Shown here one piece after another: positions 1 through 7,215 of a stretch of 17,762 bases of DNA (the first letter of the stretch is position 1; each line of letters starts with the position of its first letter). Location: assembly GCA_023418755.1 (NCBI GenBank), contig JAEZZE010000121.1, positions 1 to 17,762 of the forward strand, written 5' to 3'. Source of the DNA: Bacillota bacterium. Its GTDB lineage: Bacteria; Bacillota; Bacilli; Paenibacillales; Paenibacillaceae. Under the pieces are notes generated by a model. The model worked only from the letters and a program-made list of their open reading frames with translations. It did no database searches and was not told the origin of the DNA. The translations under genes and the position numbers were made by a program.

Positions 1-707
1 GCCATCACCTGTCTGCCCATCGGAACGTTGTACGCTCCGAAAATGTGCACCCAGGTTTGCATAGCCTGAATGGCCAGGCCCACTCCGATCGTGTCCTTCT
101 GCCCATTGCCGTCCGGATCGTCGTTGACGAATGCTTTGAGCGCCGTCTCATACTCGTCAAGCGTAGTCGGCACGGGTAAATTCAGCTTATCCAGCCAGTC
201 CTTTCGAATCGCCAAGGCGTTGCCGCTGGCAAAGCCTTCCGGAATCCCGTAGATCTGTCCGTCGACGTAAGCGCCGCCCTTCAGATCGTCCCCTCTGTTC
301 GCCGTGATGTTGGGGCCGTGCTTCTCGAGCAGTTCATTCAAAGGAAGGATCGCTTTGTTGTCGATCAACTCCTTGATCTTCGTGGCGTTAACGACGAAGA
401 TGTCCGGCGCATCGTTGGAAACGAGCAGCGTGTTCAGTCGCTTCTCGTAATCGTCGACGGAGACGGTTTGCACCTGAAGATTGATCCCCGATTGTTTGCG
501 GATTTCCTGAATGACCGGATTGTCCTCGGGAAAATCAGTCGCCTTGTTCATCAATGCCGTCACTACCGGAGCATCCTTCGGACTTTCGCTTGAATTTCCT
601 TTGTTCGATGCCGGCTCGTTCTTCGCGCACGCAGCCGTAAGCAACGCAACGATCAACCAAACAATGATACCGCGAGTCGCCGTTCCGGATTTCATTCCTG
701 TGAACAT
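1..707 (-). CDS. ABC transporter extracellular solute-binding lipoprotein (CUT1 type), C-terminus cut by window edge
   Basis: This is the substrate-capture lipoprotein of a carbohydrate ABC importer, anchored outside the membrane. I translated about 235 residues. Residues 14-26 form a hydrophobic stretch ending in the lipobox LTAAC, with lipidated Cys27, followed by a polar Asn/Ser/Glu-rich linker. Further on, DDPDGNGQKDTIG is typical of the large Paenibacillus LplA/YtcQ-like binding proteins. The ATG at 705-707 is preferred over the internal ATG at 693-695 because GAGGAGG lies 6 bases upstream of it. The gene follows the two permease genes in the same direction with a 55-base gap, so it is the last visible member of the operon. 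The family usually runs to about 430-560 residues, so roughly half is missing. The sugar cannot be named from sequence. No ATPase gene is present; such importers commonly share an MsmX-type ATPase. Confidence 0.93.
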   Translation of the reverse strand, partial: MFTGMKSGTATRGIIVWLIVALLTAACAKNEPASNKGNSSESPKDAPVVTALMNKATDFPEDNPVIQEIRKQSGINLQVQTVSVDDYEKRLNTLLVSNDAPDIFVVNATKIKELIDNKAILPLNELLEKHGPNITANRGDDLKGGAYVDGQIYGIPEGFASGNALAIRKDWLDKLNLPVPTTLDEYETALKAFVNDDPDGNGQKDTIGVGLAIQAMQTWVHIFGAYNVPMGRQVM

Positions 708-762
708 ATAGCCCCTCCTCAATCGTCTCGTAAGCGATTTTTTTCAACTGCCATTTGCGGAC

Positions 763-1638
763 TTACCCTTTCACCGAGCCGATAAGCACCCCCTTGACGA
801 AGTACTTTTGCAGGAACGGATAGATCAGCAGCATCGGCAGCATCGTTGCGATGATGGTCGCCATCTTGACCGATTCCTCCGAAATGTTGGCGATCGTCAT
901 CGAATCGTTCATGGAACGGGTGGACTCCGTAGCGCTGAAGCTCATCATCGATCTCAGGAAAATCGTCAGTATCTGCTTGTCCTGAGAGTGAAGATAGAGC
1001 ACGGCGTCAAAATACGAATTCCAGTGCCATACGCCGTAAAACAGCGAGATCGCCGCGATCACCGGCATCGAAACCGGCAAAATGATGGAAAACAACGTGC
1101 GCAGCGGCGTGGCGCCGTCCATGTTGGCCGACTCCTCCAGCTCCGGCGGGAGACCTTGAAAGTAATTTTTCATAATGAAGAAGTTCCATGCGCTAATTGC
1201 CGACGGGACGATTAGCGCCCACAGCGAATTCACGAGACCCAGATTGTTGACTAGCAGGTAGGTCGGAATCATGCCGCCGTTAAAAAGCATCGTAAAGAAA
1301 ATCAGCAGCGTGATCGGCGTTCTCCCCATAAATCTGCGGATCGACAAGGGGTACGCCAGCATGGCCGTCAGCGTTACGTTGATCAACGTCCCGACGAACA
1401 GCCGGAACAAAGAGTTGGAATACGCATGGAAGATGGAAGAATTGCGAAACAGCATTTCATAGGAATCGAGCGCAAAGCCGCGCGGCAGCAGGAACAGTCC
1501 TCCCCCCATGGCCAGCTTCGGATCGCTGACGGAGTACATCAGAACGTGCCAAAACGGGTACAGCGTTGCGACCGTGATCAGGCTCAGAAGAAAATACAGC
1601 AATCCGAGCCCCCAACGGACAGGTTGTCTCCTTCTCAC
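763..1638 (-). CDS. Carbohydrate ABC transporter permease, CUT1 family (YtcP/LplC-like)
   Basis: This is one of the two membrane subunits of the sugar importer (291 residues, usual family length). Hydrophobic segments include about residues 10-34, 76-98, 107-130, 138-156 and 184-204, with a last one near 258-276. The cytoplasmic EAA loop that docks the ATPase is clear at about 167-191 (ELEESANMDGAT, then IILPVSMP). The start is GTG at 1636-1638, with a GGGGG run 8 bases upstream. The C-terminus ends in the usual KYFVKGVLIGSVKG pattern of the YtcP subfamily. It lies 109 bases downstream of the partner permease, a wider gap than elsewhere in the operon, and that gap holds a small perfect hairpin. 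The family assignment is firm; the substrate is unknown. Confidence 0.95.
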   Translation of the reverse strand: MRRRQPVRWGLGLLYFLLSLITVATLYPFWHVLMYSVSDPKLAMGGGLFLLPRGFALDSYEMLFRNSSIFHAYSNSLFRLFVGTLINVTLTAMLAYPLSIRRFMGRTPITLLIFFTMLFNGGMIPTYLLVNNLGLVNSLWALIVPSAISAWNFFIMKNYFQGLPPELEESANMDGATPLRTLFSIILPVSMPVIAAISLFYGVWHWNSYFDAVLYLHSQDKQILTIFLRSMMSFSATESTRSMNDSMTIANISEESVKMATIIATMLPMLLIYPFLQKYFVKGVLIGSVKG

Positions 1639-1718
1639 CTCTTGTTCCCCCTCTCAAGCGAAAACGCCTTTGGCATCCTCTAGACGCAAAATCGAGTTTT
1701 TGTCGGAGGTGATTCAGA

Positions 1719-1739
1719 AAAGTATAGCGAATATACTTT
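1719..1739. repeat. Perfect 8-bp inverted repeat between the two permease genes
   Basis: AAAGTATA at 1719-1726 and TATACTTT at 1732-1739 flank a 5-base loop. It lies in the 109-base gap between the permease genes, inside the predicted operon mRNA. There is no following T-run, so it is not a clear terminator. It could be an mRNA processing or stabilising hairpin, or an operator for an internal promoter. Confidence 0.55.
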
Positions 1740-1747
1740 CCGAATCC

Positions 1748-2707
1748 CTAAATAAAGCCGCTGTCCCGATCGATCTTCTTCGCCGTATAGTTGGTGAGCA
1801 GCACGAGCGTCAGCCCCACCAACGACTTGAACAGACCCGAAGCCGTCGCCAGATCGTACTTCGCGTTCTCGAACGCCAGCTTGAACAAATATGTATCCAA
1901 AATTTCTCCGACCTGGTAGACGGCCGGGTTGTACAGCGCGTATACCTGCTCCAATCCTACGTTCAGAAAATTGCCGACATGGAATATTAGCAAAATGACG
2001 ATTGTCGTCCGCAGCCCCGGCAGCGTGATATGCCAGAGCTGGCGCCATTTGCTCGCTCCGTCCACCTTGGCCGCTTCGTAGAGGGAAGGGTCGATCGTGA
2101 CGATCGTGGCCAAATACAGGATCGTTCCGAACCCCGCTTCCTTCCAGATGCTCGAGGCGATCAGTATGCTTCGGAAATATTCGACGCTGCCCATCAGATT
2201 GATCACCGCTCCGTCATGGCCTAACCATTCGGCCGCTTCCCTGACGATGCCGGTCGTCGGCGATAGTATGGCGTACAGAATGCCGCCGATGACGATCCAG
2301 GAAACGAAGTGAGGCAAATAAATGACGGTTTGCACGAATTTCTTGAACGGAGCATGCACCACTTCATTGATCAGAATGGCCAGAACGATCGGTGCGGGAA
2401 AGACGAAGATCAACTGATAGAATCCGATGATTACCGTATTGAGTAGTGCCCTTCTGAACCCGGACATCTCGAACAAGGTCTGAAAATTGGCGAATCCGAT
2501 CCAATCGCTGGCGAAAATGCCCTGATAAATGTTGTAGTCCTTAAACGCGACAACCAAGCCGTACATCGGTCCGTAATGAAAGACGAGAAAAAACAGAATG
2601 CCCGGCAAGGCCATCAAATAAATCAGCTTATCCTTCCGGATCGCGGCGAGCCTCGGCAGCCAAGCGGACTCCTCGCGACGCTTCAGTGTTCCGGTAGAAC
2701 CCTTCAA
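1748..2707 (-). CDS. Carbohydrate ABC transporter permease, CUT1 family (LplB-like)
   Basis: This is the other membrane subunit of the importer (319 residues). Membrane segments begin near residues 29-47 and continue at about 89-113, 128-147, 181-203 and 233-253. The EAA loop is at about 209-232 (LYEAAKVDGASKW, then ITLPGL). The N-terminal pattern, a basic leader followed by LMALPGILFFLVFHYGPMYG, is characteristic of LplB-type permeases. Start choice: an in-frame TTG lies further upstream at 2725, but it overlaps the ribosome site. The TTG at 2705-2707 has AAAGGGGGAG 6 bases before it and is preferred. It starts 26 bases after the glycosidase stop codon, so transport and hydrolysis genes are probably co-transcribed. 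Confidence 0.93.
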   Translation of the reverse strand: MKGSTGTLKRREESAWLPRLAAIRKDKLIYLMALPGILFFLVFHYGPMYGLVVAFKDYNIYQGIFASDWIGFANFQTLFEMSGFRRALLNTVIIGFYQLIFVFPAPIVLAILINEVVHAPFKKFVQTVIYLPHFVSWIVIGGILYAILSPTTGIVREAAEWLGHDGAVINLMGSVEYFRSILIASSIWKEAGFGTILYLATIVTIDPSLYEAAKVDGASKWRQLWHITLPGLRTTIVILLIFHVGNFLNVGLEQVYALYNPAVYQVGEILDTYLFKLAFENAKYDLATASGLFKSLVGLTLVLLTNYTAKKIDRDSGFI

Positions 2708-2733
2708 CCCGGCTCCCCCTTTCAACTTTGCTG

Positions 2734-4161
2734 TTACTGGACTCCGTTGACGCTTAGACCCAAGGATCGGGTGGTCGGAAGCGGAGAGGCGATCTTATAA
2801 GGCTCCACCAGCCATAGCGTGAATCCGTAAGGCTCCAGCACGCTCCGGATGTCGATTCCCTGCTCCGGCCCCTTCACCCATTCGTTCCAACGATCGGTCA
2901 GCCCCAGCTCGGTGCAGGCCGGTCCGGTCAGCCGGTTGTTGTTCAGCGCGTCGACCCGGTATTCCGTAATCGTCACATGGTCCTGGCGGATATGGCGCAG
3001 CATCAGATCGACGGCTGCAGGCTTATCGGTCGGATTCGTCGCCAGCAGCGCATACCCGGTTTCGTCCCCCGTGGCCGCGATCTGGTGTTGGTGCTCCCCC
3101 TGCATCTCCAGTTCGTTCTTCTTCAGCATGCTCAGCATGCGCATCGCGTTGCCGTTGGGCGTGGAGGCGTATTGCCCGTTCTCCAGCAGCAAGTATTGGG
3201 TGAACGACATCTGGTAGGACGGGTTGTGGAACGTGCACCAAGGAAAAATACGCATGCCCGGCAATTGAGCGGACAGGATCATCGCCGATAGCACCCCGGA
3301 CGCGTTCCTAAGGCTGTCCGTCCAAATTCCCGTCGTCTGAGTAAATCCGTATTCATCGACGAAAATCGGAAGCTCCGGCAGGCCGAGTTCCTTGATCCAC
3401 GCCCGGTGCATCTCGTAAAACACCTTTAACCGCCTCGGATGTCCGTTGTAATCGTGCATGGAATAATAATCGATTTGCCGATTCTCGTCGCGGTCGTTGG
3501 CCAATTGCTGCAAAAACTCGCGCCACAGATGAGGCCGGTCCATGACGGCGTTGATGGCGGAGCCGCCGATCAGCAGCGGAAGGGCATAAGCATGGCGTTC
3601 GTTCAGCCTTTTTACCGCCCGATAGGTGCATGCGTACAGCTTGTAATAGTGCTCCGTATCGATTCCGCCAAAGCAATCGTAGTCGCTCTCGTTGCAGGGC
3701 TCGATATAGCGAATGTTGGGATACAGGTTTTTGTAGTATTCGATCACTTTCTCGACGACCTCTTCATATTTGTCCAGCGACACGATTCCGCGCTGCGTTT
3801 CTTTCTCGTATCTGCGCAGATTGAGCAAAATCTCGTCGCTTGTCTCGCTGTGGGCGGACAAATAGTCCCGGACGTTCACCTCGGACGGCACCGTGGAGCC
3901 CCAATCGTACTCATGGTGCAGCGAATCGTCCTGATAGCGGTTGACTCCGATTCGATAATTCCAGAAATACTCGTCCGTGCGGTAGTCCCACACCTCGTCG
4001 AGCGTTACCCAGCAGCGCATAATCCGCGGGCGTCCGTGCTTCTCCGCCCAGAATGCCGGAAAATCGGCCGGCGGCGTGTAGCGCAGCGTCGAGTTTTGAT
4101 ACCGTTCCATACGCGGCCATTCTCTTAACGTCTTCGATGAATCGATTTGTACTTTTGCCAT
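2734..4161 (-). CDS. Intracellular clan GH-A glycoside hydrolase, GH39-like
   Basis: This is a 475-residue glycosidase that probably hydrolyses an imported oligosaccharide or glycoside. There is no signal peptide, so it should act in the cytoplasm. Clan GH-A (TIM barrel) catalytic signatures are visible. The acid/base is Glu158 in IEPCNES (the usual Asn-Glu pair). The nucleophile is Glu270 in IFVDEYGF, at the end of a beta strand and 112 residues later. The sequence SMHDYNGHP near 234-242 matches the His/Tyr-containing strand before the nucleophile. Spacing and length resemble GH39 beta-xylosidases; GH30, GH5-like or an unclassified family are alternatives. Start: the ATG at 4159-4161 has AGGAG 7 bases upstream, whereas the ATG two codons earlier is too close to it. 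Only 2 bases separate it from the epimerase stop codon, implying translational coupling. A beta-sandwich-like C-terminal domain probably follows residue 370. Confidence 0.85.
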   Translation of the reverse strand: MAKVQIDSSKTLREWPRMERYQNSTLRYTPPADFPAFWAEKHGRPRIMRCWVTLDEVWDYRTDEYFWNYRIGVNRYQDDSLHHEYDWGSTVPSEVNVRDYLSAHSETSDEILLNLRRYEKETQRGIVSLDKYEEVVEKVIEYYKNLYPNIRYIEPCNESDYDCFGGIDTEHYYKLYACTYRAVKRLNERHAYALPLLIGGSAINAVMDRPHLWREFLQQLANDRDENRQIDYYSMHDYNGHPRRLKVFYEMHRAWIKELGLPELPIFVDEYGFTQTTGIWTDSLRNASGVLSAMILSAQLPGMRIFPWCTFHNPSYQMSFTQYLLLENGQYASTPNGNAMRMLSMLKKNELEMQGEHQHQIAATGDETGYALLATNPTDKPAAVDLMLRHIRQDHVTITEYRVDALNNNRLTGPACTELGLTDRWNEWVKGPEQGIDIRSVLEPYGFTLWLVEPYKIASPLPTTRSLGLSVNGVQ

Positions 4162-4163
4162 AA

Positions 4164-5018
4164 TCATTCTCCTACTCGGGAAACGGTGGTCCAGAACCGC
4201 GCGCTTTCCCCTTTTTTTAATCGAGTATAGCCGTCCGTACGGTTCAGCCCGTTGACCGGTCCGCTTTGCGGTTCGACGCACAGGAAGCCTTTGCCGCCTC
4301 CGCCGTTGAACAGCACCCACTGCGTGAAATTGTTCGACATGCCGTAGCTGAAGTCGCCGATTCTCGCCCGCTGCCCGATCGCCGTGTAGAATCCGGAGAT
4401 CGGCTCGTCGCCTGTCCCGCATCCTTGCCGATATTCCCGTTCCCTATCGTTAAGCTCCACCAAAACTCCCGTCGGCAAATGCCGGCCGTCGGTTTCCCAC
4501 CGCCGCCCGATCGGCACGCTGAACGTCGCCGGCTCGACAAAGGCGGTATGAATGCCCAGCATGACGGGCATATCGGAATCCGCCGTATTCGCGATGACAA
4601 TCTCCTGCCGAAAACCCCGTCCGTCCAGCGAAACGGCGACCGTCATCCGGAAGGCGAACGGGTAGCGTTCCCCTCGGTTTTCATACTCGCACACCGCTTC
4701 GTTCCCGCTTGCGCGCACGACCGTGAACGGAGCGTTCGCCATAAAGCCGTGAATGTGATTGCCGTGCCGCGGCTCGTTCTGTTGCAGCCGGTAAGTCCGA
4801 CCGTCGAAAGCAAACGCTCCATCCTCGACCCGGTTGGGCGGTACGAGCAGGGGCATGCCGTATAGGTGCGGAGCCTCTTTAAGCTCGCGCGCGTGAGCCG
4901 GCCAGCGCAAAATGTCCTGCTCCTTGTAGCGAAGACGAACGGTATTGGCGCCGAAGCCGGGCCAAATCGTCGCGCTCCAGCGCCCCGATGCCAGATGCAG
5001 GCTGTTTTCCGGCATCAT
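4164..5018 (-). CDS. Aldose 1-epimerase-like (GalM-type mutarotase superfamily) protein
   Basis: This 284-residue beta-sandwich protein of the galactose mutarotase superfamily is predicted to interconvert the alpha and beta anomers of a free sugar in the cytoplasm. Recognisable elements are PPNRVEDGAFAFDGRTY at 60-76 (substrate-binding Asn-Arg), HGNHIHGF at 85-92, His156 in MLGIHTAF (likely general acid), and Glu249 in CVEPQSGPVNGLN (likely catalytic base). The start is one of two adjacent ATGs (5016-5018 or 5013-5015). The ribosome site there is weak (GTGAG), 36 bases after the lactonase stop. It sits between a lactonase and a glycosidase gene, fitting anomer conversion of the released sugar. 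A non-catalytic sugar-binding role is possible, but the His/His/Glu set looks intact. Confidence 0.88.
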   Translation of the reverse strand: MMPENSLHLASGRWSATIWPGFGANTVRLRYKEQDILRWPAHARELKEAPHLYGMPLLVPPNRVEDGAFAFDGRTYRLQQNEPRHGNHIHGFMANAPFTVVRASGNEAVCEYENRGERYPFAFRMTVAVSLDGRGFRQEIVIANTADSDMPVMLGIHTAFVEPATFSVPIGRRWETDGRHLPTGVLVELNDREREYRQGCGTGDEPISGFYTAIGQRARIGDFSYGMSNNFTQWVLFNGGGGKGFLCVEPQSGPVNGLNRTDGYTRLKKGESARFWTTVSRVGE

Positions 5019-5054
5019 CGCTCACGCCCCGCGGTTATACGCGCTACTTCCCGA

Positions 5055-5918
5055 TCAGCCTTTGAACGCATACGTCCTCATCCCCTTGACTTGGGTTCTA
5101 ATGCGAAACAAACCGCCGGACAGGGGGTACTGCCGCAGCGTCCGTTCGTCCAGTCGGATTCTGGCGGTCGTGACGTAGAGTTCCCGTCCGTCCGGTCCGC
5201 CGAATGCGCAGGAGGTAACTCGCGGGGCCGGCACGGGAATCGATTCGAGCATTTCCCCGGTGAGGGGATTCCATCTCGATACTTGGCCGCCGTCCCAATG
5301 GGCGATCCACAGCATCCCCTCTTCGTCCGTCGTCATCCCGTCGGGTACGCCCTGCCCTTCGCGGAACCGAACGACGGCACGCGGGCGATCGATGCTCCCC
5401 GAGACCGGATCGTAATCGAATTCGGTCACTTCCTTCGTCGGAGAATCGATCCAGTACATGCTCCTGTGATCCGGACTCCATCCCAGGCCGTTGGATACGC
5501 TTACGCCGGTCTTCACGGCCTCGAGAGAGCCGTCCGCATTCAGACGATACAACGCGCCCGCTTCCTTCTCCCCGCCCATGTTCAGCGTCCCTGCCCACAG
5601 ACGTCCCGCCGGATCGCATTTCCCGTCGTTAAATCGGTTGTCGGACCGTTCCTCCAGCTTCGCGCGGCATTGCAGCCGGCAGGTCCGCAAATCCAGTTCA
5701 TAAATGCCGTCCTGCAGCGCTAGGATAACGCTTTCGGACGATCTTGGCGCCACCGTTCCGATTTGCTGCTCCAGTTGAATGGTTCTATTCAGCCCCTTGG
5801 CGGGATCGAAGAAGTGCAATTTTTTCTCCGGGATATCCACCCACCATAAGCCGTTTAATGCTTCATCCCAGCACGGCCCTTCGCCGAGAGTCGCCTGCGC
5901 GTCCAATACCAGTTCCAG
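5055..5918 (-). CDS. SMP-30/gluconolactonase/LRE-family sugar lactonase
   Basis: This six-bladed beta-propeller lactonase (287 residues from the proposed start) is predicted to hydrolyse an aldonolactone to the open acid in the cytoplasm. The family's metal and substrate ligands are visible: Glu13 in LGEGP, Asn97 in NRFNDGK, Asn143 in VSNGLGWSPD and Asp193 in VPDGMTTD. The usual family opening, xLVLDAxATLGEGPxW, is only complete if translation begins upstream of the TTG at 5904-5906. The strong AAGGGGG site at 5928-5934 sits 9 bases before a CTG at 5916-5918 and 21 bases before the TTG, so I place the start at the CTG. It is the first gene of the operon, behind a consensus promoter. The family includes gluconolactonases, xylono- and arabinolactonases; which one cannot be decided here. 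Confidence 0.88.
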   Translation of the reverse strand: MELVLDAQATLGEGPCWDEALNGLWWVDIPEKKLHFFDPAKGLNRTIQLEQQIGTVAPRSSESVILALQDGIYELDLRTCRLQCRAKLEERSDNRFNDGKCDPAGRLWAGTLNMGGEKEAGALYRLNADGSLEAVKTGVSVSNGLGWSPDHRSMYWIDSPTKEVTEFDYDPVSGSIDRPRAVVRFREGQGVPDGMTTDEEGMLWIAHWDGGQVSRWNPLTGEMLESIPVPAPRVTSCAFGGPDGRELYVTTARIRLDERTLRQYPLSGGLFRIRTQVKGMRTYAFKG

Positions 5919-5927
5919 CTTCGCTCG

Positions 5928-5934
5928 CCCCCTT
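5928..5934 (-). promoter_or_regulatory. Ribosome binding site that points to a CTG start for the lactonase gene
   Basis: On the minus strand this reads AAGGGGG. It lies 9 bases from CTG 5916-5918 and 21 bases from TTG 5904-5906. There is no ATG, GTG or TTG at a normal distance, so it supports the unusual CTG start. Confidence 0.6.
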
Positions 5935-5940
5935 ATATAA

Positions 5941-5987
5941 TATACAATAATTGAAATTGTGTTATTTTATTTAGGATTATATACAAT
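5941..5987. repeat. Direct repeat of TATACAAT in the lactonase promoter and leader
   Basis: The 8-mer TATACAAT occurs exactly at 5941-5948 and 5980-5987. Extended to 12 bases (5937-5948 and 5976-5987) the copies match at 11 positions. One copy covers the -10 box; the other is in the untranslated leader. Between them ACAAT (5944-5948) and ATTGT (5956-5960) form a short inverted repeat. Both elements are candidate operators, possibly for the neighbouring AraC protein, but AT-richness makes chance likely. Confidence 0.35.
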
Positions 5988-6004
5988 CTTAATTTTGATG
6001 TCAA
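5976..6004 (-). promoter_or_regulatory. Consensus sigma-A promoter of the sugar operon
   Basis: On the minus strand the -35 is TTGACA (5999-6004) and the -10 is TATAAT (5976-5981), separated by exactly 17 bases. Both hexamers are perfect consensus. Transcription should start near 5969, giving a leader of about 50 AT-rich bases before the lactonase. It is the only strong promoter upstream of the lactonase-epimerase-glycosidase-transporter series. Confidence 0.88.
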
Positions 6005-6012
6005 CGCTTTCT
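5999..6012 (-). promoter_or_regulatory. cre-like CcpA operator overlapping the -35 box
   Basis: On the minus strand AGAAAGCGTTGACA matches the Bacillus cre consensus TGWAANCGNTNWCA at every specified position except the first. It covers the -35 hexamer completely, so bound CcpA would exclude RNA polymerase. This implies carbon catabolite repression of the whole operon, as expected for secondary sugar use. Confidence 0.7.
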
Positions 6013-6055
6013 TTTTTGTGATCCTCTTGGCTATAACGTCTTTGTCCGGCGCAAC

Positions 6056-6089
6056 AAAAACGGCCCCTGCCGAAAGGGCAGGAGCCGTT
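6056..6089 (-). terminator. Intrinsic terminator of the Gfo/AraC/Gfo operon
   Basis: Arms at 6077-6089 and 6059-6071 form a 13-bp stem. On the minus-strand RNA it is fully paired with one G-U; read on plus it has a C-A mismatch. The loop is 5 bases, and a T-run (6056-6060 on minus) follows. It lies just past the oxidoreductase stop at 6113 and isolates that operon from the lactonase promoter. Confidence 0.88.
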
Positions 6090-6112
6090 GAGATGAAAAT
6101 GGCAGATTCGAT

Positions 6113-7198
6113 TTAGTCGCGAGGCAGCTCGACGGACACTTCGCGACCGGATTCGGCCGAACGAAGGACGCCGTCGATGATCGCCTGCTGGATCAAGATT
6201 TGCTCGCCCGGAATCGGAGCCGGACGCCCGTCGCGCACCGCCTCCGCGAAATCGCGGACCTTCTCGTCGAACAGATTCAGCTTATGTTCGATAAGCGGAA
6301 TCGGCGTTTGCGTATGGCTGCCGTATTCGTCGTGATACAGGGTGATCGAACCGACGGAGCCGTCCCATACGCCCGACCACGGACCGGTGCCTGCAGACGT
6401 AATCTTGAGACCCGCGTCGGTGCCGAGGAACATCGTCGCGCCGAGCGTATCCATATGCATCGCCCAGGAAATTTTAAACTGCAGCACGAGATCGTTCTCG
6501 AAGCGAACCATCGCCACGCCGAAATCTTCCACCTCGAACTTGGAAGCTTCGGGATGATAGAGCGGATTGCGGCCGAAGTGATTCGAAGTAAACGCGGAAA
6601 CGGTCAACGGACGAGGATAGCCCATCGTATTCAGCGCCATGTCCAGAGAGTAGCAGCCGATGTCGGCCATCGCTCCGGCTCCGGCCAGCTTCTTGCTGAT
6701 GAACGTGCCGCCCGGCATGCCGCGGCGCCGGCCTCCGCCCGTCTCGGCGTAATACACTTTGCCGAGCCGTCCGGATTGCACGATGTCCTGAAGCAGCTTC
6801 ATGTTCGGATCGTAGCGCGGCTGAAATCCGATCGTCAGCATATTGCCCGTATCGCGGGCGACTTGCGTCATCTCCAGCGCTTCGGCCAGCGTCACGGACA
6901 TCGGCTTCTCCAGCAGCACCTGCTTGCCCGCCTTGAGCGAATCGACCGCCGTCCGGTGATGCGAGACGTTCGGCGTACAGATGCTGACGCCGTCCAGCTC
7001 CTGCTCCAACAGCTTCTCATGGCCGACGTACGCCGCCGCTCCGTCCAATTGCAGCGCCTCGATGAATTCCGCCGCTTTGCCGGGAATTACGTCGGCAACC
7101 GCGACGATCTCCACGAACGGCAGCTTGCGGTAAGCCGATACGTGGGCTCTGGCGATTCCGCCGCTTCCGATTATGCCAATGCGTAAATGTTTGCTCAT
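6113..7198 (-). CDS. Gfo/Idh/MocA family NAD(P)-dependent oxidoreductase
   Basis: This 361-residue dehydrogenase is predicted to oxidise or reduce a sugar, inositol or sugar derivative with NAD(P). The N-terminal Rossmann fold shows GIIGSGGIARAHV (about 8-20). The family catalytic lysine is in EKPM (97-100). The C-terminal domain begins with FQPRYDP (125-131) and carries GAMADIGCYSLDM (175-187), where Tyr183 takes the place of the more common His, as in glucose-fructose oxidoreductase-like members. Start: the ATG at 7196-7198 has AAGGA 9 bases upstream. An in-frame ATG at 7217-7219 overlaps the AraC stop codon and has no ribosome site. It is the last gene of its operon, directly before a terminator. 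The substrate is not determined. Confidence 0.92.
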   Translation of the reverse strand: MSKHLRIGIIGSGGIARAHVSAYRKLPFVEIVAVADVIPGKAAEFIEALQLDGAAAYVGHEKLLEQELDGVSICTPNVSHHRTAVDSLKAGKQVLLEKPMSVTLAEALEMTQVARDTGNMLTIGFQPRYDPNMKLLQDIVQSGRLGKVYYAETGGGRRRGMPGGTFISKKLAGAGAMADIGCYSLDMALNTMGYPRPLTVSAFTSNHFGRNPLYHPEASKFEVEDFGVAMVRFENDLVLQFKISWAMHMDTLGATMFLGTDAGLKITSAGTGPWSGVWDGSVGSITLYHDEYGSHTQTPIPLIEHKLNLFDEKVRDFAEAVRDGRPAPIPGEQILIQQAIIDGVLRSAESGREVSVELPRD

Positions 7199-7215
7199 AG
7201 GATCGTTTCCTTCTC

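Noticed and set aside
4162..4422. N-terminal extension of the glycosidase by 87 residues
   Set aside because: The extension lies inside the epimerase gene, is Arg-rich, and the AGGAG site clearly serves the ATG at 4159-4161.
6200..7186. A 328-codon plus-strand frame opposite the first oxidoreductase
   Set aside because: Shadow of a well-supported Gfo/Idh/MocA gene; composition is Arg/His/Gln-rich with no domain.
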